The notes under the pieces: model-generated
What the model saw: the letters and a program-made list of their open reading frames with translations, nothing else
Databases searched by the model: none
Told to the model about the DNA's origin: nothing
Position numbers and translations under genes: made by a program
DNA from: Rubripirellula tenax
GTDB lineage: Bacteria > Planctomycetota > Planctomycetia > Pirellulales > Pirellulaceae
Direction: 5' to 3'
DNA length: 64,000 nt
NCBI RefSeq assembly: GCF_007860125.1
Contig: NZ_SJPW01000001.1
Location: 496,001-560,000 of the forward strand
Part shown: in pieces, positions 25,335-35,630 of the stretch
Position numbering within the stretch: position 1 is the first letter of the stretch
Layout of the letters: every line of letters starts with the position of its first letter

Positions 25335-27158
25335 TCAAGTGTCGATCAAGTCTTCGGGCGACAGGATTGGGACGCTATTCTCTTCCGTCTCTTGCTTTTC
25401 GCGCCAGGGCTTGGACTGGTTGTAGGTGTCTAGCTCTTCCTGCAACTGTTTCAGTTGGCTTTTCTCCTTGTCGTCTTCTTCGGACGCCAGATCAACCGCC
25501 TTCTTGCTCCACTCACGCGCCTTGTCGAAGTCACCCGTTTCGGCGTAACCGGCCGCCAACGTACTCAGGATGTGAGCCTCCTTGTACAGCGTCAACTCGG
25601 CCGCCGTCGTGGCTAGCTCAACGGCTCGCGTGCCGTTGCGAACCGAATCGTTGGGCGACGTCGACATCACCCATGACAAGTTGTTGTAGATGCCCGATGC
25701 TTCCGACTTTTCTTGATCACTTGCTTCCTCGGTATCGAGATTCCCGATCGCTGCGATCGCTTTCTCGTAGTCATCGATCGCACCGGCATGATCACCGACG
25801 CTCAGCAACGCATCGCCACGAGTCCGCAGCACGGCGACATTCTTGGGCTCGTCCTGCAAAATACTTGACAAAATATCGATCGCTTTTCGCGGACGATCGT
25901 CGATCGTGTAGAGGCTGGCCAAACGCAGCCGGCGGAAAAGATTCCCCGGATCCTTGTCAACCAGAAGCTGGGCGTCGTTGATCGCGTCGACCATCCGTTT
26001 CTCGGCGACGGCGATTTGCAAACGCAACTCAATCGCTTCGTCAGCACCTTCGATTCGCGGTTCGATTTCCAGCGCCGCAGCGAAATCGGCCTTAGCCGAC
26101 TTGATGTCATCTCGATCAAGGGCAAGAGCCGATCGCTGCATCAGCGTCATTGGATCTTTGGGGGACATCGCGATCGCCTTGTTCAGGTCGGCCATCGCTT
26201 CATCGCTGTCGTTGTTGGCGCGGTGCAGAATCGCCCGCATCCGATACATCCCTTCGCTCGGCTTGGTGGCCAGCATCTTGGTGATCAACGCCATCGCGTC
26301 GTCGAGTCGGTCCAACTGCACGAGCTTCTGGACCGCGGCACCGGCGATCGCTTGGTTGGTCGGATCCTTGGCCAAGATGACTTCCAAATCCGCAATCGCA
26401 CCTTCGACGTCATTGGATTGCAATTTTAGTGCGGCCCGAGCCTGGCGTGCTTCCATGTTGTCGGCGTCGGCTTCGACCGCCAAATCCAAATCCTGAAGTC
26501 GCTTGGTTTCGTCATCTTGCGTCAGCGCTCGAAGCACGAGCGCCGCGCTCTTCTCTTTCGGGTCGTCGTCAAGCAGTGCGATGGCGTTGGTCGTTGCTTC
26601 CGTGATCTGCCCGCGATCGCCACCCGGCAGAAGATTCAGTCTTGCGATCAACAAAAACGCTTCGACCAGTGTGGGATCGTATTTGACGGCCTGCTTCAAC
26701 ACGATGATCGCTTCGTCACGAACATCCTCACGTCGACGACCACCGGCCTGGACGATCGATTGAGCCAAACCTTCGGCACGTTGGAACAGCACCGAACCGA
26801 GCATTTGCTTTGCGAACGCAGCATTCTCTTCGTCCAGTCCTTTCTGGATTGACGACTCAAGCAATGCGGCAACCGATTCAAGCTGGGCTTCGCTTTCGGC
26901 GTCAATTCGCTTGATGATGGCTTCATCGAGCTCGGCCTGACCCCCAGAAACTGCTGGCGCGTTCGCAACCGGCGCGGCCGTTTGGGGCGCCGCGACTTCC
27001 GTCTGTGCCGCTTCGGGTGGCGCCGCCGTTTCTTGCCCGATCGCGTTGCCGGAACAAGCGAGAACGAACACACCGCTTAGGAGGGTCGGGACAATTTGGC
27101 ACAGACGGGATCGGTCGAGCATATCGAGAAAACGCAAGGTCATGGGGATTCGGCTCAT
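25335..27158 (-). CDS. Exported TPR-repeat protein, about 607 aa
   Basis: A hydrophobic segment near residues 18-35 (LLSGVFVLACSGNAIGQ) ending in Ala-Ile-Gly-Gln indicates a signal peptide. After an Ala/Pro/Gln-rich linker to about residue 70, the protein is almost wholly alpha-helical with repeated TPR patterns, for example RAILHRANNDSDEAMADLNK and GDALLSVGDHAGAIDDYEKA. TPRs bind partner proteins; no catalytic domain is seen. The last 30 residues are charged. It is transcribed divergently from the ABC transporter operon and convergently with the UvrC-like gene. The specific role is unknown. Confidence 0.88.
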   Translation of the reverse strand: MSRIPMTLRFLDMLDRSRLCQIVPTLLSGVFVLACSGNAIGQETAAPPEAAQTEVAAPQTAAPVANAPAVSGGQAELDEAIIKRIDAESEAQLESVAALLESSIQKGLDEENAAFAKQMLGSVLFQRAEGLAQSIVQAGGRRREDVRDEAIIVLKQAVKYDPTLVEAFLLIARLNLLPGGDRGQITEATTNAIALLDDDPKEKSAALVLRALTQDDETKRLQDLDLAVEADADNMEARQARAALKLQSNDVEGAIADLEVILAKDPTNQAIAGAAVQKLVQLDRLDDAMALITKMLATKPSEGMYRMRAILHRANNDSDEAMADLNKAIAMSPKDPMTLMQRSALALDRDDIKSAKADFAAALEIEPRIEGADEAIELRLQIAVAEKRMVDAINDAQLLVDKDPGNLFRRLRLASLYTIDDRPRKAIDILSSILQDEPKNVAVLRTRGDALLSVGDHAGAIDDYEKAIAAIGNLDTEEASDQEKSEASGIYNNLSWVMSTSPNDSVRNGTRAVELATTAAELTLYKEAHILSTLAAGYAETGDFDKAREWSKKAVDLASEEDDKEKSQLKQLQEELDTYNQSKPWREKQETEENSVPILSPEDLIDT

Positions 27159-27362
27159 CACGTGAAGGGTCAGATGCTTCTCATTATGGCCGGTCGGCTA
27201 GCGCCGCGCGTAGACCGGAACGACAGAATTGTCTGAATTGCGCGGACTATCCGAACCCGCTAAGATGTGACAACGTAGACGGGCAATGCGATGGTCGGCA
27301 CTCGCCGGCGCGAACAATCGAACCATTCCAACAAGCCGGCGCCTCCGGCGGGGCGCTGAACG

Positions 27363-28094
27363 ATGCTAGCGGTCGAGTCGCTGACGAAAACCTTCTCTCT
27401 GGACGACAGCGACTTGTGCGCGGTCGATCATTTGTCATTCCAAGTTTCGCCTGGCGAAGTATTCGGATTGCTGGGCGCCAATGGTGCCGGCAAGACGACT
27501 ACGCTGAGGATGATTCTGGGGCTGCTTGAACCCGACGAAGGCTATGCCGAAGTCGATGGAGTGCGAACGGCGGACGATCCGATCGGAGTCAAGGCGCGGC
27601 TGGGGTTCGTTTCGGCCAGCGACGGCGTTTATCCGTGGTTGTCGGTCCGCGAGATGCTGATGTATTTCGCCGATCTGTACGCGGTTGACCCGAATGTGGC
27701 CGCCGATCGCTGTGAATCTCTGGCCAAGTTGATGGGTATCGAACCGCTGCTCGAGCGGCGGGCGGGCACCCTTTCGACGGGCCAACGGCAACGGGTGACA
27801 CTGGTTCGCGGCTTGATCCACGATCCGCCGGTGATGTTGCTGGACGAACCGACGCGAGGCTTGGACGTGGTCGGCGTGCAAACGATTTTCGAATACATCG
27901 AACACTTGCGCGACGTCGGCAAAGCGGTGATCGTTTGTACTCACCGACTGGACGAAGCCGAACGACTGTGCGACCGTTTCGGACTCCTTCATCGTGGCCA
28001 AATTCGGCACATGGGTACGCTTGATCAGTTGAGAGCATCAACGGGACAACAACACTTGGTCGATATGTTCGTCGAATTGATGAGAGGCGTTTGA
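27363..28094 (+). CDS. ABC transporter ATP-binding protein, NatA type
   Basis: 243 residues. Walker A GANGAGKTTTLRM near residue 38, a Q-loop replaced by the region GFVSASDGVYPWLSVREML, signature LSTGQRQRV near 137, Walker B VMLLDEPTRGLD and H-loop CTHRLDEAERLCDR are all present. The ABC signature has LSTGQ rather than LSGGQ. It is the ATPase for the permease encoded by the next gene, which overlaps by one base (TGATG). The pair resembles NatAB sodium exporters and other ABC-2 systems. The substrate is not determinable from sequence. Confidence 0.94.
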   Translation: MLAVESLTKTFSLDDSDLCAVDHLSFQVSPGEVFGLLGANGAGKTTTLRMILGLLEPDEGYAEVDGVRTADDPIGVKARLGFVSASDGVYPWLSVREMLMYFADLYAVDPNVAADRCESLAKLMGIEPLLERRAGTLSTGQRQRVTLVRGLIHDPPVMLLDEPTRGLDVVGVQTIFEYIEHLRDVGKAVIVCTHRLDEAERLCDRFGLLHRGQIRHMGTLDQLRASTGQQHLVDMFVELMRGV

Positions 28095-30310
28095 TGACGG
28101 AATCTCAGGCAACGACTCGACACCACACGCCGTCGGTCCTTGGACGACTTTGGCGGTTGTGTCAGAAAGAATTGAAAGAAACCAGCCGCGATCGACGCAC
28201 GATCGTGACGCTGTTGCTAATGCCGCTGTTGGTCTATCCGCTGTTGAGCATGGCGATGAACCGCTATTTGCTGACGTCGGACGCGTCGACGGATGTTAAT
28301 TACAAGGTCGGCGTCGCGTCGGATGACGTGGGCGGGCGGATGGACGCGTTGTTATCTAGTCCCGAAGCCACACCGCCCGAAGCGATCTTGAAATCGAGCA
28401 GCGGCGAAATGGCGGGATTCGCCTTCTTCAACACCACGGATCCGACCAACGACGACCCGCTTCCTCCGGTGCAAGCTCTTGCGCGCGGCATCGTGGACAT
28501 CGCGATCAGTGTCACCGATCAACCCGACGGCCAATCCGTGGTGACGGTCACCTCGTTCGATGGGGATGCGAACAGCCAGAATGCGCGTCGCGTGGTGGTT
28601 GAACGGATGCAGTGGTTGAAAATGGCGTACGCCGAAGCGTCGGCCAAATCGACGGATCCGGACTTTCGCCAACCCATCAAATTGGTGATCGAACAGGTCG
28701 GCGAACCGAAATCGACACCCATCTTGGCAACGATCGTGCCGTTGGTGTTGGTGCTGATGACGATCACGGGCGCGGTATATCCGGCGATCGATTTGACGGC
28801 TGGGGAACGCGAGCGGGGCACGATGGAGGCGCTGATGGCATCGCCGGTTCCGCGATTCTATGTGCTGTTGGCTAAATACGTTGCCGTGGTGACGGTGGCG
28901 TTGTTGACGGCGATGGCGAACCTTTTGGCCATGTTCACGACACTGTGGTTGGGCGGATTGCTGCCGCTGTTGACGGGTGGTGAACCGGGATTCCCATGGC
29001 TGGCGGTGCTGCAGATCCTTGGGTTGCTGGTTCTGTTTAGTGGCTTCTTCTCGGCGGTATTGTTGTCGTTGACCAGCTTTGCACGCTCGTTCAAAGAAGC
29101 CCAGGCTTACTTGATCCCGGTGATGTTGTTCGCGATCACGCCAGGGATGCTGTCGTTGATGCCGGGTGTCGAGCTGAAGGGGCCGTTGGCGATCGCGCCG
29201 CTGATCAACATCGTCTTGCTTGCGCGTGAATTGCTGGGCGGCACGGTCCAACCGGCTGCGGCCGCGGCGGCAGTGTTTAGCACGATCGGATATGCGGCGG
29301 CCGCGTTGGGCATTGCCGCCAAACTGTTCGGCAGCGATGCGGTGACACGCACGAGTGAGCAGTCGATTGCATCGCTGTTTCGGCGGCCGCGAAAAGCGAC
29401 CGACGTGGCAAGCCCTCAGGCGGCGGCGTTGGTACTGGCCTTGTTGGTGCCGATTTACTTTGTGCTATCGAACGTTTTGATGCAGTACCTCGGCGGCATC
29501 AAGGCGGGGATGCTGTCGGGCGAAACCGATTTGACGGATGCACAAGCGGCGAACTTGCAAATCCGCAGCATGATCTTGAGCGCGGTGGCGTTGATCGCGG
29601 TCTTCGGTGCTGTTCCGGCGATTGCGTCGTGGATCGGTCGCAATCGCCCGCGAACGACCTTCCGATTGTCGACTCCACCACTGACCGCGATCGTCGGTGC
29701 GATGGTGATGGGGCTGGGGGCGTGGGCGGTCGCACACGAGGCGTTCGTATTGGCGGAATACTTTGGCGTGGGCGGTTTGAGCGAAGAGCGGATCCAACAG
29801 ACGCGAAAGGTGCTGAAGGCGTGGAAGCTGGTTCCGCCTTGGATCTTGCTGCTAACGTTGGCGGCTACTCCGGCGATCATCGAAGAACTCTGCTTCCGCG
29901 GATATCTGTTTTCGTCGTTCCGCAAAGTCATGAAGCCATGGCAAACGATCGCGCTGACCAGCGTACTGTTCGGCTTGTTCCACGTGCTGACGGGCAGCGC
30001 GTTGCTGATCGAGCGGTTCGTGCCGTCGACGTTGCTAGGTTTCGTTCTAGGCTGGATCGCGTACCGCAGCGGCAGCGTCTTGCCCGGCATGGTGATGCAC
30101 TTTGTCCACAATGGGCTGTTGGAATTGGTCGGGCACTATCACGAAAAACTGGAGTTTTTGGGCGCAGACTTTGACAACCAAACTCATTTGCCAGTCACCT
30201 GGATCGTGATCGCGACGGGCATCGCCGTCGTCGGCGCGACGATCGTATGGGCGGGAACTCGAAGTTCGGGCAACCCTATGTGGCCCCGCGACTCCGCTCG
30301 CGGGGCGTAA
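28094..30310 (+). CDS. ABC-2 permease (NatB-like) fused to a CPBP/CAAX-type intramembrane protease
   Basis: 738 residues. The N-terminal half has a TM at about 30-50, a large extracytoplasmic loop (residues 60-205) and a cluster of TM helices from about 215 to 420, with PAIDLTAGERERGTMEALMA typical of NatB/ABC-2 permeases. The C-terminal half is a CPBP domain: EELCFRGYLFSSFR near 596, FGLFHVLTG near 630 and HFVHNGLLEL near 672, giving the EExxxR, FxxxH and HxxxN metal-protease motifs. ATG 28094 overlaps the NatA-like stop and has GAGAGG six bases upstream. The last residues (MWPRDSARGA) are encoded by a dispersed repeat that runs through the stop codon. Confidence 0.93.
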   Translation: MTESQATTRHHTPSVLGRLWRLCQKELKETSRDRRTIVTLLLMPLLVYPLLSMAMNRYLLTSDASTDVNYKVGVASDDVGGRMDALLSSPEATPPEAILKSSSGEMAGFAFFNTTDPTNDDPLPPVQALARGIVDIAISVTDQPDGQSVVTVTSFDGDANSQNARRVVVERMQWLKMAYAEASAKSTDPDFRQPIKLVIEQVGEPKSTPILATIVPLVLVLMTITGAVYPAIDLTAGERERGTMEALMASPVPRFYVLLAKYVAVVTVALLTAMANLLAMFTTLWLGGLLPLLTGGEPGFPWLAVLQILGLLVLFSGFFSAVLLSLTSFARSFKEAQAYLIPVMLFAITPGMLSLMPGVELKGPLAIAPLINIVLLARELLGGTVQPAAAAAAVFSTIGYAAAALGIAAKLFGSDAVTRTSEQSIASLFRRPRKATDVASPQAAALVLALLVPIYFVLSNVLMQYLGGIKAGMLSGETDLTDAQAANLQIRSMILSAVALIAVFGAVPAIASWIGRNRPRTTFRLSTPPLTAIVGAMVMGLGAWAVAHEAFVLAEYFGVGGLSEERIQQTRKVLKAWKLVPPWILLLTLAATPAIIEELCFRGYLFSSFRKVMKPWQTIALTSVLFGLFHVLTGSALLIERFVPSTLLGFVLGWIAYRSGSVLPGMVMHFVHNGLLELVGHYHEKLEFLGADFDNQTHLPVTWIVIATGIAVVGATIVWAGTRSSGNPMWPRDSARGA

Positions 30311-30379
30311 ACCGCAAAGCAGTTCACAAAATCCAACGCACACCTTACGAACGGCGTCGCAGGGCCACGCAGGACCACG
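30271..30379. repeat. REP-like dispersed repeat, copy 2
   Basis: TGTGGCCCCGCGACTCCGCT and GGCGTCGCAGGGCCAC form imperfect inverted ends, with CGCAAAGCAGTTCAC in the middle. The copy overlaps the last 40 bases of the permease-protease gene and fills the gap to the DUF1080 gene. Confidence 0.85.
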
Positions 30380-30465
30380 CAGGGGTGCCGGTTTTGGCTT
30401 CAATAACCCCGTTGCTCGATTAAACTGGCGTCTCGCTCCTCATCCCACCCACCAAAGAATTCGAT

Positions 30466-31665
30466 ATGCGCCGTCGTTTTTCCGCATTGTTGATCGCATC
30501 CACGCTTATCAGCCCCGTTTTTGCCGCTGATCCCGAAGCCAAACCGGGCAAAGGTCCGGTTCACACCGAACCGCCAACCGACGACGCCAATTACCCGCTA
30601 TTGGGCGAATTTGTGGGCGAAATCACGGTCAGCGAAGGAAAAACCGAGCGAATCGGCCTGCAAATCCGGCCGGTCGGCGGCGACAACTTTGACGCCCTGT
30701 CGTTCACTGGCGGATTGCCGGGCCAGGAAACATTCGGCGGCAAGCCGATGCGGTTGATCGGCCGACGTAGCGGAGACACCGTGATTCTGTCGGGCGGACC
30801 TTGGGCGATTTTCGTTTCCGCTGAAGGATGCACTCTGGTCGATCGCGAAGGCACCAAGCTGGGGAAACTGGAACGCACCGAGCGGGTCAGCCCGACAATG
30901 GGTGCCCCGGCTCCCGAGGGTGCCACCGTCCTATTCGATGGCACCAACGTCGACCAGTTTTCGAAAGCATCCATGACCGACGACGGTTTGCTGATGCAGG
31001 GCGCGGACGTCAAACCGATGTTCCAGGACTTCAACCTGCACGTCGAGTTTCGGTTGCCCTACATGCCCGAGGCGTCGGACCAGTCGCGCGGAAACAGCGG
31101 CTTGTATTTGCAGAGTCGATATGAGTGCCAGGTGCTCGACTCGTTCGCCCAAGACGCTGTCTTCAACGGTTGTGGCGCTCTTTACCGTTTCAAACAACCC
31201 GACTTCAACATGTGCTTGCCGCCGCTGGTTTGGCAAACGTATGACATCGAGTTCACGGCGCCACGCTGGGCGTCGGACGGATCGAAGCTCCGCGGTGCCC
31301 ACATTTCATCGTGGCTCAACGGCGTGAAGGTACAGGATAACGTCGAACTGGCTTCGCAAACCGGCCACGGCCAGGAAGAGCAACCGTCGCTGTTGCCGAT
31401 CAAATTGCAAGATCACGGGGACCCAGTTCGTTTTCGCAACGTGTGGGTGATCGACCGTGGCTTGACGACGGTGACGTTCCCGATCGAACCGACGAAAGAA
31501 CAAATCGAAGCAGCGGAGAAAAAGAAAGCTGACGCAGTGACGATGGCGGAAGCTGAAAAGAAGGCGAAGGCGGACGCCAAGGCAAAGAAAAAAGCGAAAG
31601 AGGCAGAGGCAGAGGAAAAAGCCAAGGCGGAAGTGACAGAAGAAGCACCAGCCGAAACCGCATAA
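30466..31665 (+). CDS. Exported DUF1080 (3-keto-disaccharide hydrolase-like) protein with charged tail
   Basis: 399 residues. A signal peptide is clear (MRRRFSALLIASTLISPVFA, cleavage after about 21). The DUF1080 domain, a concanavalin-like beta sandwich, spans about residues 145-345, with VLFDGTNVDQFSKASMTDDG, NSGLYLQSRYECQVLDSF and PPLVWQTYDIEFTAPRW. DUF1080 proteins are expanded in planctomycetes and some hydrolyse 3-keto-glycosides. The first 110 residues hold an additional unassigned domain. The final 55 residues are a Lys/Ala/Glu-rich helix (EKKAKADAKAKKKAKEAEAE) of unknown purpose. REP-like repeats flank the gene on both sides. Confidence 0.93.
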   Translation: MRRRFSALLIASTLISPVFAADPEAKPGKGPVHTEPPTDDANYPLLGEFVGEITVSEGKTERIGLQIRPVGGDNFDALSFTGGLPGQETFGGKPMRLIGRRSGDTVILSGGPWAIFVSAEGCTLVDREGTKLGKLERTERVSPTMGAPAPEGATVLFDGTNVDQFSKASMTDDGLLMQGADVKPMFQDFNLHVEFRLPYMPEASDQSRGNSGLYLQSRYECQVLDSFAQDAVFNGCGALYRFKQPDFNMCLPPLVWQTYDIEFTAPRWASDGSKLRGAHISSWLNGVKVQDNVELASQTGHGQEEQPSLLPIKLQDHGDPVRFRNVWVIDRGLTTVTFPIEPTKEQIEAAEKKKADAVTMAEAEKKAKADAKAKKKAKEAEAEEKAKAEVTEEAPAETA

Positions 31666-31666
31666 C

Positions 31667-31772
31667 TCGGGCCACCCGATGTGGACCCGCGACTCCGTTC
31701 GCGGGACATGAACTGCAAAGCAGTTCATGATCCGATCATCGTACACCCTGCGAGCGGAGTCGCAGGGCCACA
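31667..31772. repeat. REP-like dispersed repeat, copy 3
   Basis: GTGGACCCGCGACTCCGTTC and GCGAGCGGAGTCGCAGGGCC are inverted ends, with the internal palindrome GAACTGCAAAGCAGTTC. It lies two bases after the DUF1080 stop and before the convergent rsmA stop, where it could form a bidirectional hairpin. Confidence 0.92.
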
Positions 31773-31788
31773 ATTTTGGATGGATGGG

Positions 31789-32703
31789 TTACTGCTTTTT
31801 CAGTTCTGCCAATCGCAGTGCTTCGGCCAACTGTTGAATTTGTTGGACGTCCAGCTCTTCCGCTCGCGCCGTTTCGCCGTGGCCGAGTGTCTGCAGGACT
31901 TCATCGACTTCGCCCTTGTCCAGTCGTCCCTTCATCGCGCTGATCACGACCGAGCGCAAGAATTTTCGTCGGTGAAAGAACAGCGATCGAACGGTAGCGT
32001 GGAAGTGATCAAGGTCAGTGAACGCGGCTCGCCGCTCGGGTCGATGGTCCAATCGGATGATCGCGGAATGGACCTTCGGACGTGGCCAAAACACCGTCGG
32101 CGGCAGAATCCGCACGATCTCGGCATCGCAGATCGATTGCACCCAAACGCTTAGCGCGCCGTAGTCTTTGGTTCCAGGACCTGCGACGATGCGATCTGCC
32201 ATTTCTTTTTGGATCGTGACCACGATCACATCCGGCGTTGGCGTCTCGTGCAACAGATTGCTGATAATCGGCGTAGCGACGTTGTACGGAAGGTTCGCGA
32301 CCAGCAAGAACCGTGACTCGGGACCCAGTCGGGCCATCGCGTCACGGATGTTCTCCATGATTTCGGGTCGCAGCGTGTTCTTGTTTTTCAACGCATCGCC
32401 GTGGATTAGTTTGACGTTGGGGCGACCCGACAACTCTTCGCTTGCCATTTGGTGCAAGTTGTTGTCGATCTCAACCGTCAACACCGCACCCGCTTGGTCA
32501 CTCAATCGCGTCGTCAACGATCCGACGCCAGTGCCGATCTCCAGCACCACGTCGTCCTTGCGAATCTCGGCCGAGCGAGCGATCAGATCGACCAAGTTCA
32601 AGTCGATCAAAAAGTTCTGGCCGAACCGCGACACCGGCCGAAGCCCCGCCGCGGCGAGTCGCTTGGAAAGATACGTCGCGGTTTGTCGAGGCTGGTCGGA
32701 CAT
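31789..32703 (-). CDS. rsmA: 16S rRNA dimethyladenosine transferase RsmA (KsgA)
   Basis: 304 residues. The Rossmann methyltransferase motif [16 protein letters not shown] follows the N-terminal [13 protein letters not shown], and the adenine-pocket motif [15 protein letters not shown] is near residue 140. RsmA dimethylates two adjacent adenines in the 3'-terminal hairpin of 16S rRNA during small-subunit maturation. A helical C-terminal domain completes the family length. The upstream spacer holds a G-run and a degenerate heptad repeat. It is followed upstream by ribE in the same direction with a 42-base gap, so they may be cotranscribed. Confidence 0.96.
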   Translation of the reverse strand: MSDQPRQTATYLSKRLAAAGLRPVSRFGQNFLIDLNLVDLIARSAEIRKDDVVLEIGTGVGSLTTRLSDQAGAVLTVEIDNNLHQMASEELSGRPNVKLIHGDALKNKNTLRPEIMENIRDAMARLGPESRFLLVANLPYNVATPIISNLLHETPTPDVIVVTIQKEMADRIVAGPGTKDYGALSVWVQSICDAEIVRILPPTVFWPRPKVHSAIIRLDHRPERRAAFTDLDHFHATVRSLFFHRRKFLRSVVISAMKGRLDKGEVDEVLQTLGHGETARAEELDVQQIQQLAEALRLAELKKQ

Positions 32704-32718
32704 AGAGAGGGGGGGGGA

Positions 32719-32750
32719 TTGGTTTTAGGGATTGGGTGTTAGGTATTAGG
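32719..32750. repeat. Heptad-repeat element, degenerate copy i
   Basis: TTTTAGG-GATTGGG-TGTTAGG-TATTAGG keeps the 7-bp phase but has T in place of the usual C before AGG. It lies between the rsmA start codon and the ribE stop. Confidence 0.65.
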
Positions 32751-33348
32751 AAAGATCTGTGTTTTGCGATAACGCTCGCTGGACGTATTTGGCCAACAGA
32801 TCGGTTTCCAGATTCACTCGGTCGCCAACTTTCCGGCCGCCCAGTGTGGTGACGGACAAAGTGTGAGGAATCAAGGCGACGGAAAACGAATCGTCCGCGA
32901 CGTCGACCACCGTCAAGCTGATGCCGTCGATCGCAATGCTGCCCTTGGATGCGACTTGGGACGCCAAGTGTTTCGGGATGCTGAACCGCAGGTTGGCCCA
33001 CGGCGGATCATCTTTTCGCTCGATCAATCGTCCGACGGCATCGATGTGGCCGGAAACGTAATGTCCGCCCATCCGATCGCCGACCGCGAGTGAGCGTTCC
33101 AAATTGACGTGGCTGCCGATGACCAATTCGCCCAAGTTCGTCCGCGACAACGTTTCTTCGCCGGCTTCGAAATCCAGTTTCGTTGCTTCGACACCCACAA
33201 CCGTCAAGCAACACCCATTGATACAGATGCTGGCCCCCATGGTCGCATCCTGGGCCACTAACCCGGCATCAACGGTAAAACGCTTGCCCGGGGATTGATC
33301 GACGACGTTGACGAGGGTGCCGAGAGTTTCGACGAGTCCGGTGAACAT
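32746..33348 (-). CDS. ribE: Riboflavin synthase alpha subunit
   Basis: 200 residues. The MFTGLVETLGTL start is the hallmark of the family, followed by two homologous lumazine-binding barrels (about 1-88 and 98-188), with CLTVV near residue 48, GHYVSGHIDAVG near 97 and SLTVV near 146. It dismutates two molecules of 6,7-dimethyl-8-ribityllumazine into riboflavin. The start codon is four bases from a heptad-repeat hairpin and lacks a clear Shine-Dalgarno. Other rib genes are not adjacent. Confidence 0.96.
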   Translation of the reverse strand: MFTGLVETLGTLVNVVDQSPGKRFTVDAGLVAQDATMGASICINGCCLTVVGVEATKLDFEAGEETLSRTNLGELVIGSHVNLERSLAVGDRMGGHYVSGHIDAVGRLIERKDDPPWANLRFSIPKHLASQVASKGSIAIDGISLTVVDVADDSFSVALIPHTLSVTTLGGRKVGDRVNLETDLLAKYVQRALSQNTDLS

Positions 33349-33352
33349 TGGC

Positions 33353-33432
33353 AGTAGGTTCTAGGTGACAGGTATCAGGTGACAGGAAATAAAAGTCCTG
33401 ATGCCTGTTACCTGACAACTGAAACCTATTCC
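33353..33432. repeat. Heptad-repeat element, copy j (compact hairpin)
   Basis: Left arm AGTAGGTTCTAGGTGACAGG plus TATCAGGTGACAGG, a loop of about 10 bases (AAATAAAAGT), then right arm CCTGATGCCTGTTACCTG plus ACAACTGAAACCTATTCCC. This is the cleanest example of the inverted, 7-bp-phased design. It lies between divergent ribE and eno, with its left arm four bases from the ribE start codon. Confidence 0.93.
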
Positions 33433-33505
33433 CGACGCCTAGCCAGTTTGGCAGCGATGCACCAAAATGCCAGCCCGGAACGAAACAGACCCTCCCAACT
33501 CTTAA

Positions 33506-34804
<1,299 letters not shown>

Positions 34805-34809
34805 GAACA

Positions 34810-34948
34810 AGTAGGTAACAAGTAGGTAACAGGTAACAGCAGTCGATACAGCAGTCGATACAGCAGTCGATACAGCAGTGTGATAAGATTTCGGAGTGGC
34901 ACCTCGTGCCCAACTCGCGAAAACCTGTCACCTGAAACCTGTTACCTA
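34810..34948. repeat. Heptad-repeat element, copy k, with internal 12-bp tandem repeat
   Basis: The left arm (AAGTAGGTAACAAGTAGGTA then ACAGGTAACAG) begins six bases after the eno stop; the right arm (AAACCTGTCACCTGAAACCT then GTTACCTATG) ends 13 bases before the next start codon. Between them is ACAGCAGTCGAT repeated 3.7 times (34836-34879) and about 40 bases of unique sequence. Confidence 0.9.
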
Positions 34949-34960
34949 TGACCCATCCCC

Positions 34961-35512
34961 ATGCCTTCTCTTCTTGCCGAGCAGCCTTGGATCGTTTCGT
35001 TGATGCTGGGCATGCTTGGCGGCGGGTTGTTGTTTGGTTGGCTGCAGACCGGCAAGAAGGCGGCCGCGGTGATGGGAATCATCGCGTTGGCTTTGATTCC
35101 CGTCGCGTTCTTGGTGGCCTCGAAGTGGGAAACCGATCGCGAGCAGATCGAACGCGTCATTTACGAAACGGCTGATGCGGTTGAGAAAAATGACTTCGAA
35201 AGAGCCTACCGAATCATCGGCGACGAGAAAGCCGAGGCAATGGCGCGGCTCGAATTGCCACAGTTCGAATTCACCATGGCTCGCGTCAATAAACTTCGTT
35301 CGATCACGATGATCGAAGGATCGTTTCCCCCCGAAGCCGACGTGGACATGTCGGTCAAGGTCGACGTCAGCAACCAACGCGGCGGAGTGCGGAATCTGCG
35401 CGTGGTGCGACGACTGGAACTGCGGTTTCAAAAGGTAGGGGATCGCTGGGTCGTGACCGAGTATCGACACTCGCCGGTTGCCGGCGGACCGGACCAGTTC
35501 ACCACCCAATGA
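34961..35512 (+). CDS. Membrane protein with extracytoplasmic alpha/beta domain, unknown function
   Basis: 183 residues. Two hydrophobic helices at about 12-29 (SLMLGMLGGGLLFGWL) and 36-54 (VMGIIALALIPVAFLVAS) are followed by a soluble domain of about 125 residues. Its pattern, a helix with DAVEKNDFERAYRII and later strands VDMSVKVDV, RVVRRLELRFQKVGDRWVVTEY, resembles small NTF2-like cone folds; this is only a fold impression. There is no obvious Shine-Dalgarno, and a heptad repeat ends 13 bases upstream of the ATG. A MITE-like repeat starts right after its stop. Confidence 0.75.
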   Translation: MPSLLAEQPWIVSLMLGMLGGGLLFGWLQTGKKAAAVMGIIALALIPVAFLVASKWETDREQIERVIYETADAVEKNDFERAYRIIGDEKAEAMARLELPQFEFTMARVNKLRSITMIEGSFPPEADVDMSVKVDVSNQRGGVRNLRVVRRLELRFQKVGDRWVVTEYRHSPVAGGPDQFTTQ

Positions 35513-35619
35513 TTAGCAGCCTGTTGAAAAAGGGGTCTGCCCCTCTCCGACGCTTCAAATTCACAATATTTCAGCAACGTCTCCAACGGGTCAGACCCCG
35601 TTTTTAATAGGCTGTTAGC
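35513..35619. repeat. MITE-like element, copy 1
   Basis: Terminal inverted repeats TTAGCAGCCTGTTGAAAAAG and its imperfect complement at the other end (CGTTTTTAATAGGCTGTTAG), with GGGGTCTG / CAGACCCC inside them. The core is CCGACGCTTCAAATTCACAA plus TTTCAGCAACGT, shared with copy 2 at 38869. No coding capacity. Confidence 0.9.
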
Positions 35620-35630
35620 CCCCACCGACC

